Shown: positions 12,772-27,680, counted from the stretch's first letter. The stretch is DNA of 64,000 bases from Brachypodium distachyon (GCF_000005505.3 NC_016131.3:13351501-13415500), one strand, 5' to 3'. Made by a program: numbers and translations. Notes: generated by a model not told the origin, from the letters alone.

Positions 12772-13567
12772 GTAAACATGAGAGGAGGCAGAGTCAAGTC
12801 AGTGAGTAGCACGAATGGATAGTGAAATTTTCGGTAGGATTCCTTGTAAAGAATGCTTGGATCCGATTCTACATGCACCGATAAATCATCTCATAGTTTT
12901 AGGCTGTCCTGATTCGCCATCCATGTTTGTTGTTCAGCGCATGCCAGTCGTGTTGGCTAACAAACAAATAGAGTAGCAGTGAAATGCGGGTGAAAGTGAA
13001 GGCGCACCTAGTAGTGAACGGAAATTGAATGAACAGGACGCTACGGGGACGGAGAATTGCCGGGGATGGCGATGGGACCAATTTTGATCTAATTTTCGTC
13101 GCAATCGGCCAGTATAAACTTTAATTGCTATGAGAAATGCAACATTGATAGCACAGTAGTAGTATTATCTCGTGACATGGGTGATTAGCACTAGTAAAGC
13201 ATATCCATTGGCCGCTTGTTGGATTTCATAAGGTAGCCGGCCAGGCCAGACAGATGCATGCGGCCTCTCTCTTGACATTGTGTTTGCTAGTCGTTGTTGT
13301 CCACTCCCTCCCTCCTCCGTCCCTTCCAAATAGGCTCCGCTCTGACTGCCGCACCCACGACCAACCCACGTAGATAGATAGAAATAGAAAATCGGTAGAA
13401 CTATTCGGATCTGGGCCAATCACCGCTCGCCACGTGCTACCTTCTCCGCTGGAATCTGCCGTGTTCACACCCTCCCCAATTACCCAAAACACCCCCACAC
13501 GGCTCTCCACCACACGATATCCAGATCCAGCGGTCACGCTCTCCCAACTAGAAGCGTCCGGTTCCGG
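12772..13567. other. 3' flank of DUF155 gene and APX upstream region
   Basis: No gene seen. The first part is the probable 3' UTR of the DUF155 gene. The rest is upstream DNA of ascorbate peroxidase, with a CCAAT motif at about 13416-13420 and a G-box core CACGTG at 13431-13436, inside CGCCACGTGCTACC. Confidence 0.45.
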
Positions 13568-13576
13568 TTATATATG
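13568..13576 (+). promoter_or_regulatory. TATA box of ascorbate peroxidase gene
   Basis: TTATATATG lies 62-70 bp upstream of the APX start codon at 13638. This suits a transcription start near 13600 and a short leader. A G-box core (CACGTG, 13431-13436) lies about 135 bp further upstream. G-boxes commonly mediate light and ABA/stress responses in plant genes, which fits an antioxidant gene, but control is inferred only. Confidence 0.6.
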
Positions 13577-13637
13577 AACGCTCTTGTTCCTGTCTTTCTC
13601 TCCGCCCACATTCAATTCAATTCCCCATCGCGCAGCC

Positions 13638-16462
<2,825 letters not shown>

Positions 16463-17547
16463 TTCTGGTTTGGTGCATGAAGTTGGTATGAAGGCGAAGA
16501 AGAAGAATAAAATTGTGGGCCTGAGGCCATGTGATGTGTTGTTTGGATTTGGTTAGATGGACGTTGGAATTCCATTGTGTTGCTTGCTTGACATCTATGA
16601 GCATATTGTTGGAGGGACGATGGAAATGTTATGTAACTTACCTGTTCCCTCCGTCTAAGATGAACCGGAAATTTGTTTACCCTCTGTCGGCTGGGTTCAT
16701 TTCTGGAACCAAATTTCACTGTTTTAATTATTTTGTCTTGGTGTCAGCTTGTTTGTTCACGACCATTCGTGCATCTTTTTTTGTTTCTTGTCAAATAGTT
16801 TTTACACTTATAAAGATTTTACACTCACAAAGATTTGAGTTTACATTTGTAAAGATCTGAGTTGGTGGTCGCGAGTTCATTCTAACAAGACAACTACTTA
16901 AGGCTATAGGAATCATCTAATTGTGACTCATTTTATACGTATCATGATCTTTTGACTATGGTTGATTGGTTTTCATGACTTTCAAGAGTAATTGTATTTT
17001 TCAAAAATAATATTTTGACATAATTTTTATTTATCATAAATTTTAAAAATACGAGAGACATATTTAAACAACTCATGTATAACACAAATTCTTAATTTCG
17101 TAGCAGAGCACGGACATTTAAACGATAGAAGGGTGTTGGCTTTTTACCAACCATTTTAGTGGGGTTGGATTCTGTCTAAAGCCAAAAGACTTTGTGCATA
17201 TCGTAACTAAGCTTGGCATGGGTGATTTGTGGGGTGATTGTGTCTCCGCATTAAGGATCAAATGCCTGATAGCAACTTGGTCATCTCAAGGTGGGGGTGT
17301 TTTTTCCGTAGAAAAAGAAAACATCCAGCTTCCCTTGAGCCACGATGGCACATTTGTATGAGAATTTAAGATGCAAAGAAAAAGGTCAAAGGAAAAGAAA
17401 AAGAAAAGAAAATGAATGGGCAGTTGGTCTCCCTCTCCTCCCGTACAACTAGTCTACTTGGTTTGTTTAAGGGAAGGGAAGGGAAGCCGCCGCCCGGCTT
17501 CTCCGTCACCAACCACCACGGCTCCAGGGCCAGGCTCCAGCAGCAGC
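16463..17547. other. Intergenic between APX and arogenate dehydratase
   Basis: Contains the APX 3' UTR (no clear AATAAA seen close to the stop) and AT-rich DNA with no gene. The last 150 bp, with GAAAAGAAAAAGAAAAG tracts and then GC-rich sequence, is the likely promoter and 5' leader of the arogenate dehydratase gene. Confidence 0.4.
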
Positions 17548-19624
17548 ATGGCTTCTTCCTCCTCGCTTCGGATCCCCACACCAACCCACCACCCCGCCGC
17601 CGCCTATGCCTCCGTACGCGTCCGCCGCGCCGCCCTCTCCATCTCCGCCTCGGCCACCAATGGCTCCACCGGCGTTCCCGTCCCCGTGCCGCGCGATCCG
17701 GCCATCGCCCTGCCTCGTAAGCCATCTTCCTACCCTTTTCCCTGGACAATTTCTATTTCTATTTGTATGGTGCTCTCTTCGCTTCACTTCGCTTCGCTTT
17801 TGTATTTATCTAGCTTGTGTCTGTGTGTTTGCTCGTGAATTCAGGGCCACTTACGAGCGCGGATCTGATGGGGGAAGCCAGCGGAGATGGACTCAAGGTC
17901 GCATACCAGGTCTGCTCCTTCTTCTTCTTCTTCCTCCGATGTCTATGTTGATCAACTTGTTGTTGATGACAACAACAATGCAACTCAACTTTTAGGGGTG
18001 CCCGGGAGCCTACAGCGAGGCGGCTGCTAAGAAGGCCTACCCGAGTTGCCAGACCGTGCCCTGTGAGTACTTCGAGACCGCCTTTCAGGTACCATCCTCC
18101 TCCGTATCCTTGCCTTTCAGTCATCGCCCAGGCCCAGCTGATATGATATCATCTCCTCTGCCTGTCCAACAGGCTGTTGAAAATTGGGTAGCTGATCGCG
18201 CAGTTTTGCCGCTAGAGAATTCATTGGGTGGTAGCATACATCGGAACTACGACCTTCTGCTCCGCCATAGGCTGCACATTGTTGGCGAGGTACGACTCGC
18301 CGTTCGCCATTGCTTGTTGGCCAATCGCGGTGTCAAGGTTGAAAACTTGCGGAGTGCAATGAGCCATCCTCAAGTAAGTTCCCTTAGTCTGCCCAGCTGT
18401 TTTATATACCATGTCTCATATAACTTTTTTTAAAATTTCTCTTTCTTCTCTTCATTAATTTTTTTAGGCTCTCGCACAATGTGAACAAACGCTCACAATG
18501 TTAGGCATTGATCATAGAGAAGCTGTTGATGATACAGCAGGCGCAGCCAAGGTAAGACCCTGTTTTCCTATTACAGTATTATTTTTCCTGGCACACTGAC
18601 TAGCATGATTTCTACACTATTTGGTTATCAAAGTTTGTTTCGTATTTCACAACTTCAAGTGATTCATCAAGTTAACTCTATTGTCACTAATCAAAGTAAT
18701 GTGTCTTTTAGCATATTGCTGAACAAAATCTCCAAGACACCGCTGCTGTCGCTAGTTCATTGGCTGCTCAACTTTATGGGCTGGATATTCTTGCAGAAAA
18801 TATCCAGGTACAACACATCCCTTCATTCTAAAATTGTGAGAGATTATCTTCTCTACTTATTCTTTGAACAGTGACTCACCTCCTCATGTAGGATGACACA
18901 GATAATGTAACCCGTTTTATGATGCTGGCTCGGGAACCCATTATTCCTCGCACTGATAAGCCATTCAAGGTGCGAGATGCACTGAATCTTCCTATCGCCC
19001 TATCCTTTCTCAGTACAAGTTAATAAAAATGTTGCTCTACCATCATATGATCCCCAGACTAGCATTGTATTCTCTCTGGAAGAAGGACCTGGACAACTCT
19101 TTAAGGCACTTGCAGTATTTGCTCTGAGAAAAATCAACCTCACCAAGGTATCTTCAACAATGTCACGCTCTTAGTATTTATTTAGCGCACGTGTTTTATG
19201 GACAACTGGTATGTCCTGCATCTGATTTTATATGGTGTGCAGATGGAAAGTCGTCCACACAAGAAAAGGCCTCTGCGTATAGCTGATGAAAATTGTTCCA
19301 CGCCGCTGAAGTAAGTACAAAATTGTCATTCCTTCAGTGTCCAGTTTGAGTTAAATGGAAACTGTATATATGGCACCATTTCTCACACTGTTGAGACAGG
19401 CACTTCGACTACCTTTTCTATGTAGATTTTGAGGCGTCAATGGCTGATCCAAATGCTCAAAATGCTCTCAGTAACTTGAAGGTATGGTGTTCTTGGTTAG
19501 TAGTACAGTCTGGTGATGAGGGAGCCGTGGCTCAATTTGTTTCCGCGTTTGGTTTTTGCAGCAGGAGTTTGCCACCTTTTTAAGAGTTCTAGGGAGCTAT
19601 CCTACTGATGTTAGTGAAGCATGA
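17548..19624 (+). CDS. ADT: Plastid arogenate/prephenate dehydratase
   Basis: Catalyses decarboxylation and dehydration of arogenate to phenylalanine, the last step of Phe synthesis in plastids. Eleven coding exons: 17548-17716, 17845-17909, 17996-18088, 18173-18373, 18468-18551, 18712-18807, 18892-18969, 19058-19147, 19243-19310, 19400-19481, 19565-19624. They give about 361 residues; a CAG/CAG acceptor makes one Gln optional at the last join. Residues 1-60 are Ser/Arg-rich, a plastid transit peptide. The dehydratase domain (about 74-250) has [27 protein letters not shown] and the catalytic TRF at 243-245. The ACT regulatory domain (about 262-355) has [19 protein letters not shown] and the Phe-binding ESRP at 294-297, so feedback inhibition by Phe is expected. 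Whether it prefers arogenate over prephenate is inferred from the plant family. Confidence 0.95.
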
Positions 19625-21798
19625 ATTGCCAGGCGCCTGCTTCAAAGTACGTGCTTTTTTTGTGAGTAAACAAAAAAACATTATCATCCCTTGGTTGTCG
19701 ATATTTGGCTTTGGAAGAGAAACCCTTTTTGCCGGTCACAATGAAGAGATCCACTTGGCCATTTTGTAACTTCATAATTCATTTATATCCAAACTAAATC
19801 TTTCTGAGGGGTACTTCTCCAGATGTTTATTGTCTCTCCGTGTATGAAAGAGAATGCTTGATTTTTTTTTTCCTGACAATTCGTAACATGATAGGCTTGT
19901 ATTATAGCGATAGATATCGTGTTGAAGAATAGTCTTGGTTGTTTTTGCCTGGCTTGATAGTGACAATGATAGTTTGAACTCTCGAGAATTATGTGTGAGG
20001 TTGCTATAATGCCTGTATTATTTGCAATGTTTATTAGTGGGGCTGGGTTTGCTAACATACGTGTGTGGTCTGGGTTGGGTATTTGCGTAGCATTTGTGAG
20101 CTACACAATCGATCTAGTATATATTTTACTTTTGGCTTTCTGGTAGATGAGATCATTGAGAAATCAAAACAAAAACAGGCACGGAGTATCTGGAATTCTG
20201 GATACATTGGCCTCTGTCCTAACCAATGGGTGATTTTGTGAATGACATGTGCACCTTAGATTTCTTCATACGGAGTAAAAGATTATTTCTCACTTGACGT
20301 CTGTTTGGATCTACTTGAGGTAGGATCTGAATGAGTGACGAACTGCGTAATCTGACTGATGGTCTTGTTTGCGTGGGCAACACTCGAATACTCCTTTTCA
20401 CAATATAAGATGTAATATTTGGTTTTAATAAGAAAAGACTTTGAACAAGCAAGCCTCCATCAAGGATGAAATTCAAGGCTCCCATCCACCGCACCCGAAG
20501 AACCAATCTACGAGGGATCTGGGAAGAAGAGGAGTGGCTCTGCCAGCGCCTCCGCCACGCTTTCCATGGCCCTCTTCTTCCACCACTTTGTAACTTCCTT
20601 GTATATTTAGCATCGTCGTCAACACAAGATATAAATAGTGCTCAAGTTACTGATGATTGCTTTAACAGCAGGCAGAAACTTGCATGTCGAAATAATAGTC
20701 CCTCAATTCTAGCATTCCCTTACCAGGTCTATATTAGGAACCACACAACTCATCTGCACCTTTAAAATAGAACAATCCCTCCGAATTTATCAGATGATGC
20801 AATTGAACCTGGACCAGCCACAAAGCCTCCTATTCTATCAACAAAGACAACACTATAGTCACCAACAAAAAACATCAAATTGGTCATACTGCCATGTCAA
20901 CAAATCTGTTTGACACTAATGAGCAGATATAAACGGCAAAACATGATCCATAGACTTTCCACTTACACAACAGTGCATGTAGTTGATAAAAATAAAATAA
21001 TAAAATAACACCTAGCTTCTCCAAGGGCAATTAGGGAAAGGCTATGGAGAACTCAACATGGGGACAACTGGGATGCAAAGCACTAAAAAAATAGATATGA
21101 CACTTAATACCGGATGGCACGTAAGATATGCATAAAAAATAATTCAGATTTAGCTCAATGAAAGAGCTATCATGAATTATTCTTGTCTAGATTAAAACTA
21201 ATGATCAAAACATTAGTTTACATGCTACACATATTATTCTTGAAACAAGAACTATTTAAATTAAAACACTTCTTGAGAGAACTACTAAAATAGAAGGCAC
21301 TGCATCATACGAGAAAATTGAAGTGGACTAGGGCCTAAAATTAGAAATACAAGCTAAGAGAACAACATATCATAAAGATCCACAACTGTGCAATGATTTC
21401 TAGACAATACAAAGCGATAAGTCGATAAAAGACAACAAGGAGAGGCATCAGGCGGAGATCATCTACCATCTATTACATTAATTTAAACTACCTCTGAGGC
21501 TCTGGCCCCAAGTACACAAGCAGTACTCTGAATGCATGAAACTAGAGAGAACCTAAAACTTTTCTCACCCAACTGACCAGCCCAATAACTCACATGGCCT
21601 GGGCAGTGAGTCTCCTAGATCTAAGTCGATGACACAAACTTATGTTCCATTGCTCCAGTCTTCATATTGCATTTCCCTGTATTCATAATGTGTAATGTTG
21701 ATAAAAGGTACACTAAGCTGGCAGGAGCAAATGAATCAGGAAGTATATAATTGAAAATGCACGTTATGTGTACCTCTAAGGGATCCGAGGAGCCTAAG
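19625..21798. other. Intergenic between ADT and PWWP gene
   Basis: About 2.2 kb without a supportable gene, between two genes that converge. The left part is probable ADT 3' UTR. The region 20760-21480 is AT-rich. A 99-codon open frame at 20466-20765 has no recognisable domain. The right end (about 21500-21798) is probably the 3' UTR of the PWWP gene. Confidence 0.4.
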
Positions 21799-23250
21799 TT
21801 ATTTAACTTCACCATCTGCCAATTTTGCATCTGGAGAATCTGCAGCAGCCTCGTCCTGTGGAACCACCTCTTCCTTCATCTTCTTAATGCCACTCCTATT
21901 CTGAGACACACGCTTCCTTTTGCGGCCTTCATAATCACTTGATGTGTCTCCATCATCAAAATCACTGATGATAATGTCACACCAGTATGAATCTTCCGCC
22001 TTTCTAGCTGAGTAGATACTGCCTGCGGACTTCCTCCTGCCCCTCTGGCCATCCGCCACATCCAACTGCTCTTCCTCAATGTCACACTCTGCCTTGGTAA
22101 AACTTCCAACGGACTTTTTCCTACCCTTCTTGCCACCCAATGCCTGCAACAGCTCTTTATCATCACAAGAAGTCGGCACTTCTGAGTCCTTGTGCTTTGA
22201 AAAGAAGCTAAAAATCAGGTGCACCGAGTCATAACCGTTGAAGTTGAATGGATCAGCGGCAACCGATGTAAGCTGCAGCAACAATTCAGCGGCCGATGGA
22301 TACTCTATTTTCTCTTCCATCTCTTCATCCTTCACCTGCGGAGCCCTTACAGCATCTGTTTTCCTAGGCCTCCCTCGCGGCCTCCCCCGCGGTGCGCCAC
22401 TGCTGCCCCTGCCCCTTGAGGCCCTCTTGCGCTCCATATCTACATCGGTGTCAGAGTCGGTGGCACCCTTCTTGCGTGGGTCCCAGTCCTCATCGGAGTC
22501 CTGCTGCTGGACCTCCTCCTTCCTCTTCCTACCGCGCCTGGGCGGGGTGGACGAGTTGCAGTTACCCTCTCTTGCACCCTTGCTAACCCCATCCATGGGG
22601 GAATGAGTAGCCAAAGCTTCTTCGTTGGGTATGCCGAGCTCCAGGACGAACTCAGGGGGGTCAGGAAAACCCCTGAACTTATCAAAGGCTCGGAGATGCG
22701 CCTCGGTGATGGCAGCCTGTACCCGGTTGCTGAAGCTGGAGCGATCGGCGGCCAAATCCTTGAGCGAGGAGATGAAATCGGGCGGGACAAAGGGGCGCCT
22801 GACGGAGGTGGGGGAGTCGGCGGCGGTGAGGGCGGCCTGGACGCGGCGGGAGAACTCATGGAGGGAGGCGTCGACGGCGGCGTCGAAATCTTCGGCCTCA
22901 CCATCGTAGAGCTCCCCGACGGGGAAGTAGGCCTGGTAGGGGCGGACCTCTGCAGCGTCGCACCAGGCTAGGGCCTTGTCGCCGAAAAAGGAAACGAGGA
23001 GCTGGGTGCCGGCGGCGGCGACGGAGAGGACCTCGCCTGGCCAGGCCGGGTGGGTGAGCTTCTTGCCCCAGACCATGTCTTTGGGGGCGAAGGGGGATGG
23101 ATCCGTGGTGGGAGATGATGTGGTGGGAGGAGGCCGAGGCGGAGGCGGAGGCGGAGGCGGAGGGTTCTTGCGGGGACGGCCGCGGCCGCGCTTGGGAGGG
23201 GCTAGGGTTTGGGGGTCGGCGGCGGTGTTGAGGTCGATGTGCTCGGACAT
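21799..23250 (-). CDS. PWWP domain protein with AT-hooks
   Basis: A single uninterrupted reading frame gives 483 residues from the ATG at 23250-23248. A longer frame reaches 23451, but the start MSEHIDLNTA is the natural one, because the extra leader is basic low-complexity sequence. An AT-hook (KRGRGRPRK, about 20-28) is followed by a poly-proline run, then a PWWP domain at about 57-115 with the motif HPAWPG and FFGDKALAWCDAAEVRPY. A charged middle contains a second AT-hook region (RGRPRGRPRK, about 290), with acidic and Lys-rich nuclear-localisation-like stretches. PWWP domains bind methylated histone tails and DNA, so a nuclear chromatin-associated role is likely. The plant subfamily and partners cannot be told from sequence alone. 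Low-complexity GGC-rich tracts (about 23118-23165) encode the proline run. Confidence 0.88.
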   Translation of the reverse strand: MSEHIDLNTAADPQTLAPPKRGRGRPRKNPPPPPPPPPRPPPTTSSPTTDPSPFAPKDMVWGKKLTHPAWPGEVLSVAAAGTQLLVSFFGDKALAWCDAAEVRPYQAYFPVGELYDGEAEDFDAAVDASLHEFSRRVQAALTAADSPTSVRRPFVPPDFISSLKDLAADRSSFSNRVQAAITEAHLRAFDKFRGFPDPPEFVLELGIPNEEALATHSPMDGVSKGAREGNCNSSTPPRRGRKRKEEVQQQDSDEDWDPRKKGATDSDTDVDMERKRASRGRGSSGAPRGRPRGRPRKTDAVRAPQVKDEEMEEKIEYPSAAELLLQLTSVAADPFNFNGYDSVHLIFSFFSKHKDSEVPTSCDDKELLQALGGKKGRKKSVGSFTKAECDIEEEQLDVADGQRGRRKSAGSIYSARKAEDSYWCDIIISDFDDGDTSSDYEGRKRKRVSQNRSGIKKMKEEVVPQDEAAADSPDAKLADGEVK

Positions 23251-23643
23251 GGTGATTTCCTCTTCCCTTCCCTTGTTCTGCTGGTTTAGGGCTTCTTCCT
23301 CGGCTTCTCCCGTCCCCGTCCCTTTGTGAGTGCGATTTGGACTCATGGGCCGGGTTGCCTTGGCTTCCGGTCCCTTCCTTGTCTGTCTCTTCTTCATCTT
23401 CCTCTTGCGCCAAATCAAATCCAGATTATCTTTTTGTGTTTTTAACTTCAAATTCCAATAATCGATCCATTCCTACTTGGCAGAGAGTGAGATTTAACCT
23501 ACGAGTTACATACTTCGTGCCCCACCTACTGTATTTGTTGGCACATATGCAACTATTTCTTGCACAAAGCTAGGAGCCAATGTTTTGTTGCTATCGTAAC
23601 CTACAAGCTTTCTTTATTGTCCATGTCGTCTCACCTCATCCGT
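23251..23643 (-). promoter_or_regulatory. Upstream region of PWWP gene
   Basis: About 390 bp of 5' flank of the minus-strand PWWP gene, partly GC-rich near the start codon and AT-rich farther out. No clear TATA box seen. It is bounded by the LTR element. Confidence 0.35.
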
Positions 23644-24857
23644 TGAAAGGAAAACCTTGCAGCTGTATGGGTTTTGATGAATGATGACAACATGATTGAG
23701 GAACTAATGAGTTACACGAAGTGTTTCAGGTTTTAGTTCCTCAGAAAAGTTGGTCTAACCAGCATCGATGACCCCTAAAATTGAAGTACAAGTACTGGCT
23801 TGAAGTACGAAGAACTCAGTGAAAAACGGTGAAAAACATGAAGCGTAGCATTCTTCATAGGTCTTTCCGTAGTTGTTTTCTTCACTTGAGTATAGGAACG
23901 CCGTACTATTAAGGGGGGTTTGAAGTGTGGAGCTGGTTCAGGTGAAACCTATTCTTCATGTTCAGCTTAGGCGAAAACCATTTTCTGTGTGAGTGTTTTT
24001 CGTCGGAGTGAAGAATGAAGCATTTCAGGCTTCACAGAAACTTCCACGTGAAGTCTTCACTCTGATTTCAAATGTGTTTGAAAATCTGTCGTTTTCGTGC
24101 TTGACCACTTAATCTAACCGTTGCGAGGCAAAGTGATAAAGTGTGAGCTGGAGTCTCAGGGATCACTTTATCCAACAGGTCACAACGGCTAGATCAGCCG
24201 TGGCCAAGGCTATATAAGACGACCCACCCCGAAGGAGTTCGGTGGTGAACCCCAGTGAGTTGTTTTGAAGAACACCTGATAAAACCCTTAGAACTGAACT
24301 GAGCGTGAAGAATGAGATCCCCGCTCTAGCCGAGCACTTGAAACTTGTTACTCTTGGTGATTGGCTTCACCTAGACGGCTAGGAGTCAGTGTTGAAGAGC
24401 AATCGAAGATTGTGATTTGCTATCAACCAGTCTGTGAAGGTCCGGAGATCACCTCAAGATCTGCCACGAGGAACTGGGCGAGACTTTGGTCTTAACTCAA
24501 GAGGATTGGGTGGGCTTGTGTGTCCACGAGTCTTGTGTGACTCAGCCCCCTCAACGGAGACGTAGGATTGTGCCAACAATCTGAACTTTAGAAAACAAAT
24601 CCCTGTCTCTTCAGTCCTGGTGATTTCGTTCCTCAACTTTTACTCTCTGTTGAACTATAACTGATTCATTGTGTTTTGTCTTCATTGCTGCTGCTATAAA
24701 CTTGTTCATCTTTCTTCTTTCCGCTGCAACTCTAAAATTGCTAAGTGTAATCCCTGTTGTTGAAGTACTGTGACTGTCCTCAGTCTTCGGTCTTCATTTT
24801 GAAGAAAGTTTTAAACTGGTCACATTCACCCTCTTCTGTGACATACTCGATCTTTCA
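23644..24857 (+). mobile_element. Solo-LTR-like element, plus orientation
   Basis: The 1214-bp stretch opens TGAAAGG and ends CGATCTTTCA, giving TGAAAG/CTTTCA inverted termini like the LTR at 4598-5980. A TATA box in GGCTATATAAGACG (about 24208-24221) and a CACATTCACCCTCTTCTG motif near the 3' end fit a copia-like LTR. There is no internal gag-pol sequence. The flanks TCCGT and GTCTC do not form a 5-bp duplication. The copy may have arisen by recombination between different elements, or one end may be slightly misplaced. Confidence 0.6.
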
Positions 24858-25624
24858 GTCTCTCTTACGTTCTGTCCCCCATCGACCCCTCCACTCCTCG
24901 ATCTGCCGGCAGCGTCATGTATTTGTCGGCGCGGATCGACCAACCCCTCCTATAAGCCCGAGAGAGAGTGAGGAGCCCGTCACCCGTATGCGGCCGACCT
25001 ATCTTTCGCTGCGAGCCGGTTCAATCCCCTTCCTCCTCAATTTGGCGGCAACATCATGTCATATGCACTACATCTTGATCAAACCCTCTCATGAGAGAGA
25101 GGGATGAGCCCATGATCCATCCATGTCCTAGGTTGTTGCATCTCAATCAAGCCCTTCTCTAGCCTCGGGAATCACGTGTATGTGTCCTTTGCCACCCCCT
25201 TAGATGGTAGCCAGTTCAATCCTGAGAAAAAAAAGCAGGCCCAAGGTATACTCCGGTACGTCTCGTACATGTATGCATACGCACGTATCTTAAGAAAAAA
25301 GATACATATATACACGTATATTTAGATGATTTGTAGTGAGTGCAACGACGCATCTATAATGTTTGTTAATTGATGAGACTGAGATGTGGCGGGGTGATGA
25401 ACTAATTTATGAGTTCAAAATGGATGGAAGAGCGCGTTGCGCTTGATTGACATTAATAAAAAGCTACTAGTAGCAGTAAGATGCTGCGGTGGGACACGAG
25501 TCTGTGAACCCGGGCAGCGCGCACATGTACATGTCCGCCTGGCTGCTGCATATATGTCTGTCTCACTGTCTGTGTAGATGAGCAGCATCCCGAACCCGAA
25601 CCCAAACCCAAAGGAAGTCAGTCG
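24858..25624. other. Intergenic, GT43 upstream region
   Basis: No gene. The stretch 24860-25200 is GC-moderate with repeated short phrases such as CCCTCTCATGAGAGAGAGGG. The rest is the promoter side of the GT43 gene. Confidence 0.4.
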
Positions 25625-25631
25625 TATATAA
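25625..25631 (+). promoter_or_regulatory. TATA box of GT43 gene
   Basis: TATATAA lies 85-91 bp upstream of the GT43 start codon at 25716. This gives an expected transcription start near 25655-25660 and a leader of about 60 bases. Confidence 0.55.
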
Positions 25632-25715
25632 GCTGGCTTCGGCCGAACCCAGGCAGGCACCCAGCAATAGCAGAGCATAGACCCAAGAAAGGATCACACT
25701 TTGGAGTTTGGAGTG

Positions 25716-27680
25716 ATGGCGCCGTCGCCCAAGAAAGAGAAAGAGAAAGAGAAAGAGAAAGAGAAGGAGAAAGCTTGGGCGCGGGGAAAGGGGATAAGGC
25801 GGCGGCCCCTGCTGCTGAGGAGAGCGATGCTGCATTCCTCTGCCTGCTTCTTCACCGGCGTCCTCATCGGGGGATTCATCAGCACCCCGCCTTCAGATCA
25901 CGTCCTGCCCCACTACAACAAGTATTGGGACTGGGACTGGAGCTGGAACTGGAACTGGACGAGCAGCGCTGCGGCCGACGTCGTGGCCGCCATGATCAAC
26001 AACCACACCAACAACTATTTCCTGCCACGGCAGCAACCAGCGAAGCAGCAGCCGCCGATGATAACGAGCAATCTGGTGGTGGTGATGACTTGCACGGAGT
26101 TGTGGGAGCCGGAGCGTCGCGCGGCGGGGCTGAGCCGCACGGCGCATGCGCTGCGGCTGGTGCCCCCGCCGCTGCTGTGGCTGGTGGTGGAGCCGTCCAG
26201 GGAGGCGCTGCCCACGGCCCGGCTGCTCCGAGGCGCCGGCGTCGTGTACCGGCACCTGACATACAAGGACAACTTCACGGATGGTGTCCTGGAGCGGCAT
26301 CACCAGAGGAACGTGGCGCTGGGGCACGTCGAGCAGCATCGCCTCGACGGGGTGCTGCTCTTCGCCGGCCTTGACCATGTCTATGACCACCGCTTGTTCC
26401 AACACCTCAGGGAAATCAGGTACGTTCTACCTAGCTCTATTGGCTCTCTCTTTAACTGCCACTCTGCCGGTCGAATATATTGCTGACAGAGGTAATGTTA
26501 ATTTGCCGGTTCCGTCGTGTCGTGTCGTGTCGGTGTCGGTGGGAAATACTACTGCTAGAGAGTGGAGACTGGACAGTACGTAGGCCATATATGCAATGGT
26601 CATGTTGAAATGATGCGGCTACATAGCTAGATGGAATGCATCCGTGGTCGTCGAGTGTCGGCAATATAATGCACGTACAGCTAGCTGAAACACTAGCTAG
26701 CGTACCCATGGATGCATGGATGATTGGTGCTTGAATTGAATCCATCTTAGTACGTACTAGTTCCTTGATTGCTGTTGCTGACACGTGCTATGTATGTACG
26801 TGCAGGACGTTTGGTGTGTGGTCAGTGGCGACACTCGTAGGAGGAGCAACAGCGGAAATGGAAGGGCCAGTCTGCGCACGGTGGGCGGTCACCGGCACCC
26901 GTTCCCGTTCAAACAAGCACCCAAACATGTTCGCCTTCCGCAGCACCATGCTGTGGGATCCCACCAGATGGGACCGATTCCCCATCAACCAGCCAGACGC
27001 CTCACAGGTCCGTTTTTTCTTTAATTTCTTTGCACTGCGTAGCGGATCCATCCAAATCATTCATATAACTATGCAGATCCACAGAGCATCTTCTTTAATA
27101 AAAACCAAAAAGACACAAGCACGGACAGACAGAGCACTAGCAGACAACCATTAAACATGCACGCGCCTATGCAGGAGGCAAGTATCTCTAGTCAAAGCAA
27201 ATCAAGGAGCCACACTTAATTAGTAGGGTGCTCCTCCTTAATTTGCATTGCGTTGCATGCAGCTTTTCCTCCATCAATCAATCACCGTCCATCCATAATC
27301 AGGGGACCCCCGCTTGTCCTCCTACTGTTGTACTCCGGAATTAACGAGACAGGACATGCTCAAAGCCAGCCGTAATTCAGGCCACCCACGCACTGCACTA
27401 TCTTAACTAATTTGTCCTATAAACTGTCCTACGCAATTGTAGCTTGAGCTATCGATCCAGATTAATAACTAGCACGTACACTAGGTGTATCAGTACTACC
27501 AGTGTCGATCGTTTTCAATTTAAGTGGCCTGCTAGCAAGCTGTTAACAAATGATGTATATACGCAGGATTCGTTCAAGTTTATGCAACGACTGGTTGCGG
27601 AGGAGTACAACAAGTCGAGGGGAATGCCCGATCCGGATTGCTCGGAAATCATGGTGTGGCGTGGAGATCAGCTCATCTAG
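25716..27680 (+). CDS. IRX9: GT43 family, IRX9-like xylan synthesis protein
   Basis: Type II Golgi membrane protein of glycosyltransferase family 43, involved in elongating the xylan backbone of secondary walls. Three coding exons: 25716-26419, 26806-27007, 27567-27680, giving 339 residues. The start MAPSPKKEKEK is the first true ATG. A Lys/Glu repeat from GAGAAA hexamers is followed by one hydrophobic segment (about 42-62, SSACFFTGVLIGGFI), the membrane anchor. An unusual Trp-alternating run (WDWDWSWNWNW) follows in the stem. The GT43 domain starts near VVVMTCTELWEPERRAAGLSR and includes RNVALGHVEQHRLDGVLLFAGLDHVYD. The position of the metal-binding DxD of catalytic GT43 enzymes reads GLD, as in IRX9-type members thought to be non-catalytic partners of IRX14. 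The rice IRX9 locus lies, as I recall, in the same gene neighbourhood. Confidence 0.88.

Noticed and set aside
23251..23451. Longer N-terminus for the PWWP protein (start at 23451)
   Set aside because: The extra residues are basic low-complexity sequence that fits a 5' leader; MSEHIDLNTA followed by the AT-hook is a more natural start.
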